Origin: Streptococcus sanguinis
GTDB lineage: Bacteria; Bacillota; Bacilli; Lactobacillales; Streptococcaceae
Assembly (NCBI RefSeq): GCF_019929225.1
Contig: NZ_JAHZPA010000001.1
Span: 266,805 to 330,804, forward strand
DNA length: 64,000 bases
Direction of reading: 5' to 3'
The notes beneath the pieces were generated by a model that was not told the DNA's origin, made no database searches, and saw only the letters and a program-made list of their open reading frames with translations. A program made the position numbers and the translations under genes. Positions 10,713 to 20,463 of the stretch are shown here, piece after piece (positions within the stretch are counted from its first letter, which is position 1; the number at the start of each line of letters is the position of its first letter).

Positions 10713-11960
10713 ATGAAAAAAAATATATTATTCATTTCTCCGACGGGAACGCTGGATAATGGAGCTGAGATCTCTATTGTCAATTTGATGGAGTACTTGG
10801 TAGAGACGGGCCATCAGGTTATCAATGCGATTCCGGATTATCATGTAGCCGTTCAGCAGGACTATATATCCAGCTTGGCAGCCTTGGGTATTGAGACTAT
10901 AGCCTTGCCTTCAGTTAAATGGTGGTGGGAGGACGCGCCTGGTGGCCTGCCAGGTAGTCCTGAGTCTAGAGCTCGGTCTTATCAGGATAATACCTCAGCG
11001 CTCAGAAAGATACTAACGGAGCGAAAGATTGATTTGGTTATTACCAATACGGTCAATATGTTTCAAGGTGCAGTGGCAGCGGCCTGCGAGAATGTTCCGC
11101 ATTTCTGGCTGATTCATGAATTTCCTGACGGAGAGTTTGGCTACTATAAGGAAAAGCTAGATTTTATCAGTGATTATTCGCAGGAAATATTTGCAGTTAG
11201 AGGTGCCTTGCAGAGACAGTTACAGGAGCTGCTGCCAAACAGAAAAGTCTTGTCTTTTGCCCCTTTTACGAAAATTCATCCTACTAATACAGGAGAAAAG
11301 GATAGAGCCGAAAGGCGTATTGTGTCAGTCGGACGTCTGACAGAGCGGAAAAATCAATTAGAATTGATAAAAGCCTATAACCAGCTATCTCAGCCAAAAC
11401 CGACCTTAGTTTTTATCGGTGCCTGGGATGAGGAGTACAAAAAAAGATGCGATACTTATATCTCTGAACATCAGGTAAAAAATATTAGCTTCTTGGGACA
11501 CAAGGACAATCCTTGGTCAGACGTGACGGCAGCAGACTTAGTGGTATTTCCTTCTGCGATGGAAACCTTTGGTTTAGTCTATATTGAAGCGATTATGAAT
11601 GGCCTTCCGACCATTTTGTCGGATAATCCTGGTCATCTATCCGCCTATGAAATCTTTGAAGAAGGCCAGCTGTATTCATCTGGCAATATCGAGGAGTTGG
11701 CTGATAAGATAAATATTGCCTTGGCAAACTTTGAGGGATTAAAAGACCAGTCGGTGGCCAATCTTGGCAAGATTCAAGAGCGCTACACAGTTCAGAGTGT
11801 TTACCAGACCTTATTGGATAAGATTGAAAATACTGAAATGTATCAGGCTAACTCCTTGCGTCATGTCAAGTGCTTATTGGATACAAATTTACCCTCTCAA
11901 CCAGCCAGCTCTTTCTTACGCAAAGTGAAAAATAAGCTGCTTTCTGGTAGAAGAGGTTAA
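10713..11960 (+). CDS. GT4-family glycosyltransferase
   Basis: A 415-residue retaining glycosyltransferase with a two-Rossmann GT-B fold. The N-terminal domain starts ILFISPTGTLDNGAEISIVNL, with the glycine-rich acceptor-side loop. The C-terminal nucleotide-sugar domain has VGRLTERKNQLELIKAY near residues 205-220 and the EX7E-type site in PSAMETFGLVYIEAIMNGLP near 285. Three bases separate it from the DUF2142 gene, so it is the last gene of the side-chain operon before a strong terminator. The sugar is unknown. Confidence 0.85.
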   Translation: MKKNILFISPTGTLDNGAEISIVNLMEYLVETGHQVINAIPDYHVAVQQDYISSLAALGIETIALPSVKWWWEDAPGGLPGSPESRARSYQDNTSALRKILTERKIDLVITNTVNMFQGAVAAACENVPHFWLIHEFPDGEFGYYKEKLDFISDYSQEIFAVRGALQRQLQELLPNRKVLSFAPFTKIHPTNTGEKDRAERRIVSVGRLTERKNQLELIKAYNQLSQPKPTLVFIGAWDEEYKKRCDTYISEHQVKNISFLGHKDNPWSDVTAADLVVFPSAMETFGLVYIEAIMNGLPTILSDNPGHLSAYEIFEEGQLYSSGNIEELADKINIALANFEGLKDQSVANLGKIQERYTVQSVYQTLLDKIENTEMYQANSLRHVKCLLDTNLPSQPASSFLRKVKNKLLSGRRG

Positions 11961-11966
11961 AGAAAG

Positions 11967-12008
11967 AAAAGGACAAGTTCAGCCGCGGCTCTACCTGTCC
12001 TTTTTGTA
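11967..12008 (+). terminator. Terminator between side-chain and backbone gene blocks
   Basis: AAAAGGACA (11968-11976) pairs with TGTCCTTTT (11996-12004) and runs into a T-tract. The loop contains a second self-complementary block, AGCCGCGGCT (11981-11990). Confidence 0.85.
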
Positions 12009-12032
12009 TTATACAAACACACTAGAAAGTGG

Positions 12033-12038
12033 TATAAT
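12033..12038 (+). promoter_or_regulatory. -10 element for the rgpA-F block
   Basis: Consensus TATAAT preceded by GG, 35 bases before the rgpA start. No convincing -35 hexamer is visible. It gives the backbone genes a transcript separate from the upstream block. Confidence 0.55.
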
Positions 12039-12073
12039 AGAATGGATTGTAAAATCTTGAATTGAGGGAAATC

Positions 12074-13222
12074 ATGAAACATGTCTTCATCATCGGGAGT
12101 CGGGGACTTCCTGCCAAATATGGAGGATTTGAAACCTTTGTCGAGAAATTGACGGAGCATCAAATCTCTTCTCACATCCAATATCATGTGGCTTGCTTAT
12201 CAGATGATGAAGCTTTTCATCATTTTGACTACAAGGGAGTAGACTGTTTTACAGTCAAGCCACCTAAGCTTGGCCCGACCCGCGTAATTGCCTATGATAT
12301 GATGGCCGTTTCCTATGCCCTCAAGTTTGCTAAGAAAGAGCAGATTGAGCAGCCAATTTTTTACATTCTTGGAAATACAATTGGTGCTTTTATCTTTCCC
12401 TTTGCTCGTCGTATCCATCAGGCAGGCGGTAAATTCTTTATCAATCCTGATGGGTTGGAGTGGAAGCGGGCCAAGTGGTCTAAGCCAGTCCAAGCCTATC
12501 TCAAGTATTCTGAGAAGGTCATGACCAAGCATGCAGACTTGGTTATTGCGGACAATCTAGGCATCGAAAGCTATATTCAAAAAGCTTATCCTTGGTCTAA
12601 AACGACCTGTATCGCTTATGGAACCGACCTTTATCTGTCCAATCTGACGGAAAACGAAGGCAAGGTCAGGGTCTTCTTTGAAAAGTGGGCTAGTAAGGAA
12701 AAAGACTATTACCTGATTGTCGGACGCTTCGTTCCGGAAAACAACTATGAAACCATCATTCAAGAATTCATGAAATCCAAAACCAAACGTGATTTGCTGA
12801 TTATCTGCAATCATGAGGGCAATCCCTATTTTGAAGAGCTCAAGCAGAAAACAGGCTTTGACCGTGATTCTCGCATTAAGTTTGTCGGTACGGTCTACGA
12901 TCAGAATCTGCTCAAATATATCCGTAATCATGCTTTTGCATACATACATGGGCATGAGGTTGGTGGGACCAATCCGGGACTCTTGGAAGCTCTGGCTCAG
13001 ACAGATGCCAATCTGGTATTGGATGTGGATTTCAATCGGAAGGTAGCCAAGGAAACGGCTCTGTATTGGCAAAAAGAACCTGGCCAGCTGGCCCAGCTGA
13101 TTGACCGAGTAGATGCTCAAACAGATTTTACGGAGCTAGGTCAAGCCGCCAAAGAAAATATGAAAGAAAACTACACCTGGGAAAAAATTGTGGGTGAATA
13201 CGAGGATTTATTTTTATCATGA
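12074..13222 (+). CDS. rgpA: Rhamnosyltransferase RgpA
   Basis: A 382-residue glycosyltransferase (DUF1972 N-terminus plus GT4) that adds the first rhamnose to the lipid-linked GlcNAc primer of the rhamnan backbone at the cytoplasmic membrane. The N-terminus MKHVFIIGSRGLPAKYGG is the RgpA/Cps2T signature, and GRFVPENNYETII and HEVGGTNPGLLEALA mark the GT4 donor site. An in-frame TTG lies 12 bases upstream, but GAGGG at 12064-12068 is correctly spaced for the ATG at 12074. It overlaps rgpB by 4 bases (ATGA), so the two are translationally coupled. Confidence 0.93.
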   Translation: MKHVFIIGSRGLPAKYGGFETFVEKLTEHQISSHIQYHVACLSDDEAFHHFDYKGVDCFTVKPPKLGPTRVIAYDMMAVSYALKFAKKEQIEQPIFYILGNTIGAFIFPFARRIHQAGGKFFINPDGLEWKRAKWSKPVQAYLKYSEKVMTKHADLVIADNLGIESYIQKAYPWSKTTCIAYGTDLYLSNLTENEGKVRVFFEKWASKEKDYYLIVGRFVPENNYETIIQEFMKSKTKRDLLIICNHEGNPYFEELKQKTGFDRDSRIKFVGTVYDQNLLKYIRNHAFAYIHGHEVGGTNPGLLEALAQTDANLVLDVDFNRKVAKETALYWQKEPGQLAQLIDRVDAQTDFTELGQAAKENMKENYTWEKIVGEYEDLFLS

Positions 13223-14154
13223 AAGTGACCATTCTTCTGTCCGCCTATAATGGGGAACAGTTTCTGGCCGAGCAGATTAAGAGTATTCAAGAGCAGACAT
13301 ATAGGGGCTGGCAGCTGCTGATTCGTGATGATGGCTCTACAGATGGGACGCGGGCTGTCATCGAAGACTTTTGCCGCAAGGATGACCGCATTTCCTTTAT
13401 CAATCGGGAAAATCCACAAAATCTAGGTGTCATTCAGAGTTTTCATAGCCTGCTTCAATACCAAGATTCGGATTTCTATCTCTTTAGCGACCAAGATGAC
13501 GTTTGGCTGCCAGACAAGATTGCCATGCAGTTGGCTGAGGCAGACAAGTATGATAGCAGTCATCCCTTGCTGGTTTATACTGACTTGAAGGTCGTAGATC
13601 AAGAGCTACAGGTTGTTCACGAAAGTATGATTCGCACTCAGTCAGATCACGCTAATACAGAACTAGTCCAAGAGTTGACGGAGAATACGGTGACGGGCGG
13701 TGTTTCTATGATAAATCGCGCCTTGGCCCAACTTTGGACTGGGAAGGAAGAGCATGAACTGCTCATGCACGATTGGTATCTGGGCTTGCTTGCTGCGGCT
13801 TTTGGCAATCTAGTCTATATTGACAAGCCGGGTGAGCTCTATCGTCAGCATTCGAATAATGTGCTGGGAGCGCGAACGCTCAGAAAACGCGTAAAAAACT
13901 GGGTGCGTCCCCATGTTCTTTTTACCAAATATTGGAAATTGATAAAAGACAGTCAGACCCAAGCTAGAAATTTGCTGGCACTACCGCTGACTGCTGAAAA
14001 TAGAGAGTTAATTGAGAACTTTGTGACCATTATGGAGGTGCCTTTTAAGGAGCGCTGGCGCAGGATTCGCCAGTATGGCTACCGTAAAAACCGCACTTTT
14101 CATACTCTTGTTTTTACGAGCCTCATTCTCACAAAGTTTGCTTATAAGGAGTAA
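13219..14154 (+). CDS. rgpB: Rhamnosyltransferase RgpB
   Basis: A 311-residue GT2 enzyme, the usual RgpB length, which extends the rhamnose backbone in the cytoplasm using dTDP-rhamnose. Motifs are LLSAYNGEQFLAEQI at the N-terminus, RDDGSTDGT near residue 37, FSDQDDVWLPDKI near 91-103 (DxD) and HDWYLGLLAAAFG near 190. It sits in the conserved order rgpA-rgpB-rgpC-rgpD, with a 4-base overlap to rgpA and a 5-base gap to rgpC. Confidence 0.93.
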   Translation: MKVTILLSAYNGEQFLAEQIKSIQEQTYRGWQLLIRDDGSTDGTRAVIEDFCRKDDRISFINRENPQNLGVIQSFHSLLQYQDSDFYLFSDQDDVWLPDKIAMQLAEADKYDSSHPLLVYTDLKVVDQELQVVHESMIRTQSDHANTELVQELTENTVTGGVSMINRALAQLWTGKEEHELLMHDWYLGLLAAAFGNLVYIDKPGELYRQHSNNVLGARTLRKRVKNWVRPHVLFTKYWKLIKDSQTQARNLLALPLTAENRELIENFVTIMEVPFKERWRRIRQYGYRKNRTFHTLVFTSLILTKFAYKE

Positions 14155-14159
14155 TATTC

Positions 14160-14966
14160 ATGGATTTTTTTAGTAAAAAAAATCGGATTCTTTTGAAAGA
14201 ATTAATCAAGACGGATTTTAAGTTGCGTTATCAAGGGTCCTTGGTCGGTTATCTTTGGTCGATTTTGAAGCCATTGATGATGTTTACTATCATGTATCTG
14301 GTCTTTGTCCGCTTTTTGCGCTTTGATGATGGGACACCCCACTATACAGTAGGGCTTTTGCTGGGGATGGTCTTTTGGTCTTTCTTTACCGAAGCCACTA
14401 ATATGGGCATGCTTTCCATCGTTTCTCGGGGAGATTTGCTGCGTAAATTAAACTTTCCTAAACATACCATCGTCATTTCATCCGTTCTTGGAGCGGCAAT
14501 CAATTTTCTGATTAATCTGATCGTTGTTTTCCTTTTCGCCTTGATTAATCAGGTGGAATTCGGATTGCATACGCTGGTAATTATTCCTCTTTTTCTGGAG
14601 GTATTGGTCTTGGCAATGGGCTGTGCCCTCATGCTGTCTTCCTTGTTTGTGAAGTATCGGGATATTGGACCGATTTGGGAAGTGGCTCTTCAAGCAGGAA
14701 TGTATGCTAGTCCTATTATTTACTCTCTGACCTTTCTTTTGCAGCGGAAGCAATTCTTTGTCGCTAAAATTATGATGCTCAATCCGATTGCCCAGATGCT
14801 GCAGGACATGCGCCATTTCATTGTTGCTCCTGTTAATGTCAGAGGCTGGGATATTGTGAATAACAAACTAATCGCCCTCATCCCTTACTTGATTCCTTTT
14901 GTGATATTGGCTCTAGGTTTGTTCTTCTTTAATAAAAATGCTAAGAGATTTGCGGAGATTTTATAA
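14160..14966 (+). CDS. rgpC: Polysaccharide ABC transporter permease RgpC
   Basis: A 268-residue permease of the ABC-2/TagG type with six hydrophobic segments and a cytoplasmic N-terminal amphipathic part (LIKTDFKLRYQGSLVGYLWSI is the family start, ending in LKPLMMF). It forms the membrane channel that, with RgpD, exports the lipid-linked rhamnan. The stop shares one base with the rgpD start, giving coupled translation of the two transporter halves. Confidence 0.93.
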   Translation: MDFFSKKNRILLKELIKTDFKLRYQGSLVGYLWSILKPLMMFTIMYLVFVRFLRFDDGTPHYTVGLLLGMVFWSFFTEATNMGMLSIVSRGDLLRKLNFPKHTIVISSVLGAAINFLINLIVVFLFALINQVEFGLHTLVIIPLFLEVLVLAMGCALMLSSLFVKYRDIGPIWEVALQAGMYASPIIYSLTFLLQRKQFFVAKIMMLNPIAQMLQDMRHFIVAPVNVRGWDIVNNKLIALIPYLIPFVILALGLFFFNKNAKRFAEIL

Positions 14967-16171
14967 TGTCAAATAATATTGCAGTAAAAGTCGACCATGT
15001 AAGTAAATTCTTTCGATTGCCTACTGAGGCTACTCAGAGTTTAAGAACCAGTCTGGTTAATCGTTTTAAGGGAATCAAAGGCTACAAAGAACAGCATGTT
15101 TTGAAAGATATTTCCTTTGAGGTCGAAAAGGGTGACTTCTACGGGATTGTCGGGCGCAATGGCTCTGGTAAGTCCACCCTCCTGAAAATTATCTCTGAGA
15201 TTTATATTCCGGAGAAGGGCAAGGTAACTATTGATGGTAAGTTGGTTTCCTTTATTGAGCTGGGTGTCGGATTCAATCCAGAACTAACTGGCCGCGAGAA
15301 TGTCTATATGAACGGTGCCATGCTGGGATTCTCAACAGAAGAAGTAGATGCCATGTACGATGATATCGTGGAGTTTGCTGAGCTGGGAGAGTTTATGAAT
15401 CAAAAACTCAAGAACTATTCTAGCGGTATGCAGGTGCGTTTGGCCTTTTCTGTGGCCATCAAGGCTCAGGGTGATATTCTGATTTTGGACGAGGTCTTGG
15501 CTGTTGGAGACGAAGCCTTTCAGCGTAAGTGTAATGATTACTTCAAAGATCGCAAGGAGTCAGGCAAGACGACCATTCTGGTGACCCATGACATGGGAGC
15601 TGTTAAAAAGTATTGTAATAAGGCCGTCTTGATTGAAAATGGCTTGGTCAAGGCTATCGGCAATCCAGATGATGTGGCAAACCAGTACAGTCTGGACAAT
15701 GCGACTGAAAAAAAAGCCATGAACGAGGGATTCCAGGTTGAGAATGCGGCAGTTTCTGATTTGAAGGTTAAGCTCTTGCATTCGCCTCAGATTTCACCTG
15801 AACAAGAGATTGAATTTGAAATTTCTTATCGGGTTAATCAAGACCTCCCGACCTATGTTTCCTTTTCTCTGACAGATATCGATCGAACTATCTGGCTTTA
15901 CAATGATAATTCCATGGATCAGCCGACAGAAGGACCTGGGCAGAAGCGCTTGACTTATAAGTGTCATGTGTCACAGATAAATAACGCTAAGTTAAAACTG
16001 CAGGTTTCAGTGCGGGATCAGGAAGAACAAATTCTAGCCTTTGCAGACTCTCAGAACAACCCAGTTATCTTAGTCAATCGTCAGGATATTAAGGATGACG
16101 ATGTCTCTGCTAAGGATTCTGCCACTGGCTTAATCCAGCGTAATGGCAGTTGGAAGATTTCTCAATCATAA
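14966..16171 (+). CDS. rgpD: Polysaccharide ABC transporter ATPase RgpD
   Basis: A 401-residue ATPase partner of RgpC. The N-terminal ABC domain has Walker A GRNGSGKST (residues ~63-71), signature YSSGMQVRLAFS near 152 and Walker B ILILDEVLAVGD near 172. The last ~150 residues form an extra beta-rich domain like the carbohydrate-binding part of Wzt/TagH exporters, which can recognise the finished chain end. Such a domain suggests chain termination or recognition is coupled to export; that is family inference. Confidence 0.93.
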   Translation: MSNNIAVKVDHVSKFFRLPTEATQSLRTSLVNRFKGIKGYKEQHVLKDISFEVEKGDFYGIVGRNGSGKSTLLKIISEIYIPEKGKVTIDGKLVSFIELGVGFNPELTGRENVYMNGAMLGFSTEEVDAMYDDIVEFAELGEFMNQKLKNYSSGMQVRLAFSVAIKAQGDILILDEVLAVGDEAFQRKCNDYFKDRKESGKTTILVTHDMGAVKKYCNKAVLIENGLVKAIGNPDDVANQYSLDNATEKKAMNEGFQVENAAVSDLKVKLLHSPQISPEQEIEFEISYRVNQDLPTYVSFSLTDIDRTIWLYNDNSMDQPTEGPGQKRLTYKCHVSQINNAKLKLQVSVRDQEEQILAFADSQNNPVILVNRQDIKDDDVSAKDSATGLIQRNGSWKISQS

Positions 16172-16187
16172 AGAATAAGGTATTTTC

Positions 16188-17858
16188 ATGGAACGAATAT
16201 TACTCTATGTTCATTTCAATAAATGCAATCATATAAGCGGTCATGTCTTCTATCAATTGGAGCAGCTAAAGCCGCTTTTTTCTAAGATTCTTTTTATTTC
16301 AAATAGTCCTTTGAGCAATGAGGACAAATGTCGGCTGAGAGAAGACTTGGGGATTACTGACTTGCTTGAGCGGGATAATCGAGGCTTTGATTTTGCAGCT
16401 TGGCGTGACGGTATGAACTGGCTGGGTTTTGATACTTTGCAGAACTCAGACTCTCTGACTCTCATGAACGACACTTGCTTTGGTCCACTATGGGATTTGG
16501 CGCCCATTTATCAGCGCTTTGAAGAGGATCCGCAAGTCGATTTTTGGGGAATGACTAATTTCCGCAAGACCAGGTACTTTGAAGAACACCTGCAGAGCTA
16601 CTTTGTTACCTTTAAGCAGTCAGTTCTCAAAGACAAGACTTTCCGTGAATTTTGGTCTCAGGTAGAAGATTTTACTGACGTTCAAGATGTGATTGACCAT
16701 TACGAGACCCAGTTTACCAAGCGTTTTGTAGAGGCAGGATTCAGATATCAAGCTCTACTTGATACCCGTCAGGAAGAAGCAGGAGAATTGGTTCATCCAG
16801 ATTTTTCATACTATAAGCCACTTAAGATTCTGGAAGCAAAGCTTCCTTTTCTAAAGGTAAAAGCTCTCACAGGCAATCCTTTTTTAGCTAGGTATTTTCT
16901 GGAAGATCTTGAAACCAACTCATCCTATCCAACTTCGCTTATTAGGGAACACCTGTTCTATCATTTTGGTCCAGACCTTCCTTGTTTGCTGCAGGACAAG
17001 TATTTGTCTCAGGCAACTTCGAACTATCGGACAGATCAGCCTGTCCTCCTGCATATTCATGTAACGGATTTTCCTATTTTTCAGCAGTATCAGGACAAGC
17101 TATTCTCTCTATCGTCTCAGTACGAGTATTTATTGACAACAAACCAGCCAGAAGTTCTGAAACAGCTGCAGACAGCTCTTGGTCATCTGGGCAATAAAGT
17201 TCAGATTGTCCTAAGTCAGAAATCTCGCGCCTGGCTTGCCATGCTAGAGCAGAAGGAAATTCTGCAAGACTATGCTTATATCGGTCATCTATCTACTCAT
17301 AGATTGGTGGGGAATCAGGCAGTTTTTGATCAAGCTATGCGTTCTGATTTGATAAATATGATGGTGGATTATGCGGATGCAAGCATAGAAGCGTTGGAGA
17401 AGGAGTCTGCTGTAGGGCTGGTTATTCCAGATTTACCGCGTCTAGTCAGGGACGGCTTGTTTGAGTCAGAACCGCCGCGTCCAAGGCTGGCTGCTGTCTG
17501 GCAGGAAGCTGGTTTGCATAAGTCTTTTGACTTTATGACCACCCCTTCTCTTACGAGAGTCTATGGTGGCTTTGTATGGTTTAAATACTCTACTTTGACT
17601 AGTATGTTCCGAATGAAGAGCTTAGAAAGTTTGCCATTCTTTGAGCAAGAATTGTCTGATGTTTTAGAGCATTTATTGGTTTATCTAGCTTGGGACAGTC
17701 ATTATGATTTCAAGATTATACCCTTATCTTCCCTCCCCTCTTTACTGGACTGGCAGAGGAAGAGAGCAGAATTGACCGAGCAAAAAGAAAAATTAAGTCA
17801 GAAAAATTTATCTCAAAAGATTAGAAATCGTTTGTCCAATCTTTTAAAGAAAAAGTGA
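16188..17858 (+). CDS. rgpF: Rhamnan synthesis protein F
   Basis: A 556-residue RgpF-family glycosyltransferase involved in adding rhamnose to the growing backbone. Conserved features are DNRGFDFAAWRDG near residues 62-74, LMNDTCFGPLWDLAP near 93, DFWGMTNF near 119 and QSYFVTFK near 138. It follows rgpD after 16 bases. In S. mutans a separate glucosyltransferase gene (rgpE) lies between rgpD and rgpF; it is missing here, which agrees with side-chain synthesis being handled by the upstream block. Confidence 0.9.
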   Translation: MERILLYVHFNKCNHISGHVFYQLEQLKPLFSKILFISNSPLSNEDKCRLREDLGITDLLERDNRGFDFAAWRDGMNWLGFDTLQNSDSLTLMNDTCFGPLWDLAPIYQRFEEDPQVDFWGMTNFRKTRYFEEHLQSYFVTFKQSVLKDKTFREFWSQVEDFTDVQDVIDHYETQFTKRFVEAGFRYQALLDTRQEEAGELVHPDFSYYKPLKILEAKLPFLKVKALTGNPFLARYFLEDLETNSSYPTSLIREHLFYHFGPDLPCLLQDKYLSQATSNYRTDQPVLLHIHVTDFPIFQQYQDKLFSLSSQYEYLLTTNQPEVLKQLQTALGHLGNKVQIVLSQKSRAWLAMLEQKEILQDYAYIGHLSTHRLVGNQAVFDQAMRSDLINMMVDYADASIEALEKESAVGLVIPDLPRLVRDGLFESEPPRPRLAAVWQEAGLHKSFDFMTTPSLTRVYGGFVWFKYSTLTSMFRMKSLESLPFFEQELSDVLEHLLVYLAWDSHYDFKIIPLSSLPSLLDWQRKRAELTEQKEKLSQKNLSQKIRNRLSNLLKKK

Positions 17859-17915
17859 GATTCTTAATTCACAAAAAATCTCGCTAGAGAATATAACTAT
17901 TTACCAGAAAGAAAA

Positions 17916-20384
17916 ATGAAATTTTTACTCAACCACTATAAGCAGTTCTCATACCTGCTGATTAGTTTTTTACTTTTAGATACAGTCGCTGTTACAACAG
18001 TCTTACTATTGGAGGAAGGCGAAAATTTGCGGAATTATCCTGCCTTGTGGCTGGCCTTTCTGATGTTGCTCCCTCTTTTGTTTGGCTTGGGTAAGCTTTT
18101 GTCTCAGCTCTTCAGCAAAAGATTCTTTATATGGTCAGCTATTATTTACGCTCTCTATACAGGATTTTCTTACTTACTGACAGTAACGCAGCATGTCAAT
18201 GATTTTGAGTTCAAAGCAGAACGGGTTTTCAGCAATCATTTTTGGCAGTTTAACTCCCTGCCTGGCTTGCTTTTGATTTTCTTATTTGCGTATATTTTTA
18301 TCCATTTTCCAAAGCTTAAAAAACGCTTCCCAGGTAAGTTCTTGCAGGTTAATAAGAAAAATAGAGAGGTACTGGAAAATCTTTTTCTGTCCCAACTCTT
18401 CCTATTTCTTGCTTTGATGGACGATAAGATGCCGGAATTGCTGCATCACCAAAGCTATTTAGTGAATTTCCTTGAGGAAGGCAAGTTGGACATAACGCAG
18501 AACTTTGTGCTAACTTTCATCTGCCTTATCGCACTTATCTTTATCCTGCTTTCTCTCCCCAGCTTTCTAGCTGTTAAGGGATTGCGCGATCTCGCTCAGA
18601 ATAAAGCCAGTGTTTCTGTTGCTTTTGTGTTGAGTGCAGTCTTTGCTCTGGTCTTTAATTACACCATTCAAAATACTATCCGTGGAGATGTGGTTGTTTT
18701 GGAGAGGTATCTTTTCACCGGAGCCAGTCTCTTTCAAATCATTGTTTTTTTCATGATTTTTATGGCTCTTTACCTGATTTTCAATCATTTTCTCCTGCCA
18801 ACCATGCTGATAACAGCGCTAGTAGTGGTTGCTACCATAGCCAGCAGTCTGAAATTTCAGTATCGCCAAGAGCCAATATTGCCTAGTGATATGGTCTGGC
18901 TGAGAAATCCCAAGACCCTCTTTGACTTTCTCGGAGGCAATTATGGATTTTATGCTATCTTGGGACTAGCTGCTCTAGGCGCTCTTTATTGGTATTTGCG
19001 TAAGAAAATCTTGCCAGGCAAGCTCATTACCGTTCTTAAATACCAGCTCCTCTTGCTAGTCCTGCCCCTGGTCTTTTTCTTGGGAGTCATGGATATATTT
19101 GCTACTAAAAAGAATGGCAAAATAGTAGAGAATATCCCAGTTATTTCGATCTTAAATAATTTCCATGACCTGACTTGGATGGGAAATACTGTCAATTCAC
19201 AGCTGCGCTCCCTTTCTTTTGTCTGGTTTTCACAGATGTCGGATACAACCATGATTGAGCCGCGTGGCTATTCTAAGGAAAAGATTCAAGAGATAGAAAG
19301 AAAGTATAAGAATCTTGCGGAAGCTATTAACAAAGACCGCCAGAATAAAATCGAAGATCAAACGGTAATTTATCTCCTGAGTGAAAGTTTTTCTGACCCT
19401 GCTCGGGTTGACGGCGTTACCATGTCTGAAAATCCAATTCCTTATATTCAGGAAGTTAAAACTCGCACCACCAGTGGACTTATGAAGTCAGACGGCTATG
19501 GTGGAGGAACGGCCAACATGGAATTTCAGACCCTGACTGGTTTACCTTTTTATAATCTGTCTCCGTCTATTTCGGTTCTCTATACTGAAATTGTCCCGAG
19601 GATGAATAGATTCCCTTCCATTAGTGATGCTTATTCATCTAAGAATCGGACAGTAATCCATCTGGCCTCCCCTAGCAATTATGCCAGAAATGTCATTTAC
19701 CAGGATTTGGGATTTGATACCTTTATTCACTATGGTACTAAAGGCCTAAAGGGTGATAATATAGGTGGTAATTACAGCGATAAAACGACTTATAATCAGG
19801 TCTTGGAACATTTGAATGGCAAGCAGGGACAGTTTTTCTCTGTCATGACCATGCAGAACCACATGCCTTGGAGTGAGCCCAATCCTGTCTACATGTCTGC
19901 CAGCTATCCTGATTTTAGCAAGGAAGGGAACGAATCTCTTTCCAGCTATGTCAGAATGCTTTACCATACAGATCAGGCGACCAAGGAGTTTTTGGAGAAG
20001 CTTTCAAAGGTAGATAAAAAAGTAACAGTCGTCTTTTACGGTGACCATTTGCCTGGTCTCTATCCTCAGTCAGCCTTTAAAGAAAATCCAGAAAGCCAAT
20101 ATCTGACAGATTATTTCGTTTGGAGTAATTATGAAACTCCTAAACTCGATTATCCAAGAGTCAATTCTAGTGATTTCTCCGCTCTCTTACTGGAGCAGAC
20201 AAATTCCAAAGTATCACCTTACTATGCTTTATTAACAGAAGTATTGCATAAAGCCAGTGTCGATAAAAAGGAATTGGACGAAGAAGCTCAAGAAATAGCA
20301 GATGATTTGAAACTGATTGAGTATGATATGGTCAGAGGCAAGGGCTACTTGTCCGATAGCTTCTTTGAGACAGCAAAATCATAA
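17916..20384 (+). CDS. GacH-like glycerol-phosphate transferase (LTA synthase/sulfatase family)
   Basis: An 822-residue membrane enzyme, the same size as GacH/SccH. About a dozen hydrophobic segments fill the first ~400 residues, then an extracellular sulfatase-like domain follows. LLSESFSDP (near 483) gives the metal-binding Glu, GGGTANMEFQTLTG carries the nucleophile threonine at residue 532, and VFYGDHLPG (near 705) gives the late metal ligands. Family members move glycerol phosphate from phosphatidylglycerol to cell-surface polymers. GacH decorates the side chains of rhamnose polysaccharide, and the position at the end of the rgp block supports the same role. A terminator follows. Confidence 0.88.
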   Translation: MKFLLNHYKQFSYLLISFLLLDTVAVTTVLLLEEGENLRNYPALWLAFLMLLPLLFGLGKLLSQLFSKRFFIWSAIIYALYTGFSYLLTVTQHVNDFEFKAERVFSNHFWQFNSLPGLLLIFLFAYIFIHFPKLKKRFPGKFLQVNKKNREVLENLFLSQLFLFLALMDDKMPELLHHQSYLVNFLEEGKLDITQNFVLTFICLIALIFILLSLPSFLAVKGLRDLAQNKASVSVAFVLSAVFALVFNYTIQNTIRGDVVVLERYLFTGASLFQIIVFFMIFMALYLIFNHFLLPTMLITALVVVATIASSLKFQYRQEPILPSDMVWLRNPKTLFDFLGGNYGFYAILGLAALGALYWYLRKKILPGKLITVLKYQLLLLVLPLVFFLGVMDIFATKKNGKIVENIPVISILNNFHDLTWMGNTVNSQLRSLSFVWFSQMSDTTMIEPRGYSKEKIQEIERKYKNLAEAINKDRQNKIEDQTVIYLLSESFSDPARVDGVTMSENPIPYIQEVKTRTTSGLMKSDGYGGGTANMEFQTLTGLPFYNLSPSISVLYTEIVPRMNRFPSISDAYSSKNRTVIHLASPSNYARNVIYQDLGFDTFIHYGTKGLKGDNIGGNYSDKTTYNQVLEHLNGKQGQFFSVMTMQNHMPWSEPNPVYMSASYPDFSKEGNESLSSYVRMLYHTDQATKEFLEKLSKVDKKVTVVFYGDHLPGLYPQSAFKENPESQYLTDYFVWSNYETPKLDYPRVNSSDFSALLLEQTNSKVSPYYALLTEVLHKASVDKKELDEEAQEIADDLKLIEYDMVRGKGYLSDSFFETAKS

Positions 20385-20387
20385 ATA

Positions 20388-20427
20388 AAAAAATAGAATA
20401 GGCAAGTCTACCTGTTCTATTTTTTCT
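20388..20427 (+). terminator. Terminator ending the rgp cluster
   Basis: AAAAAATAGAATAGG pairs with CCTGTTCTATTTTTT (one G-T pair), with a 7-8 nt loop and T-tract. Confidence 0.9.
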
Positions 20428-20463
20428 TAATTTATGCTAAACTAGTAGTATGGGGGTGTGAGA

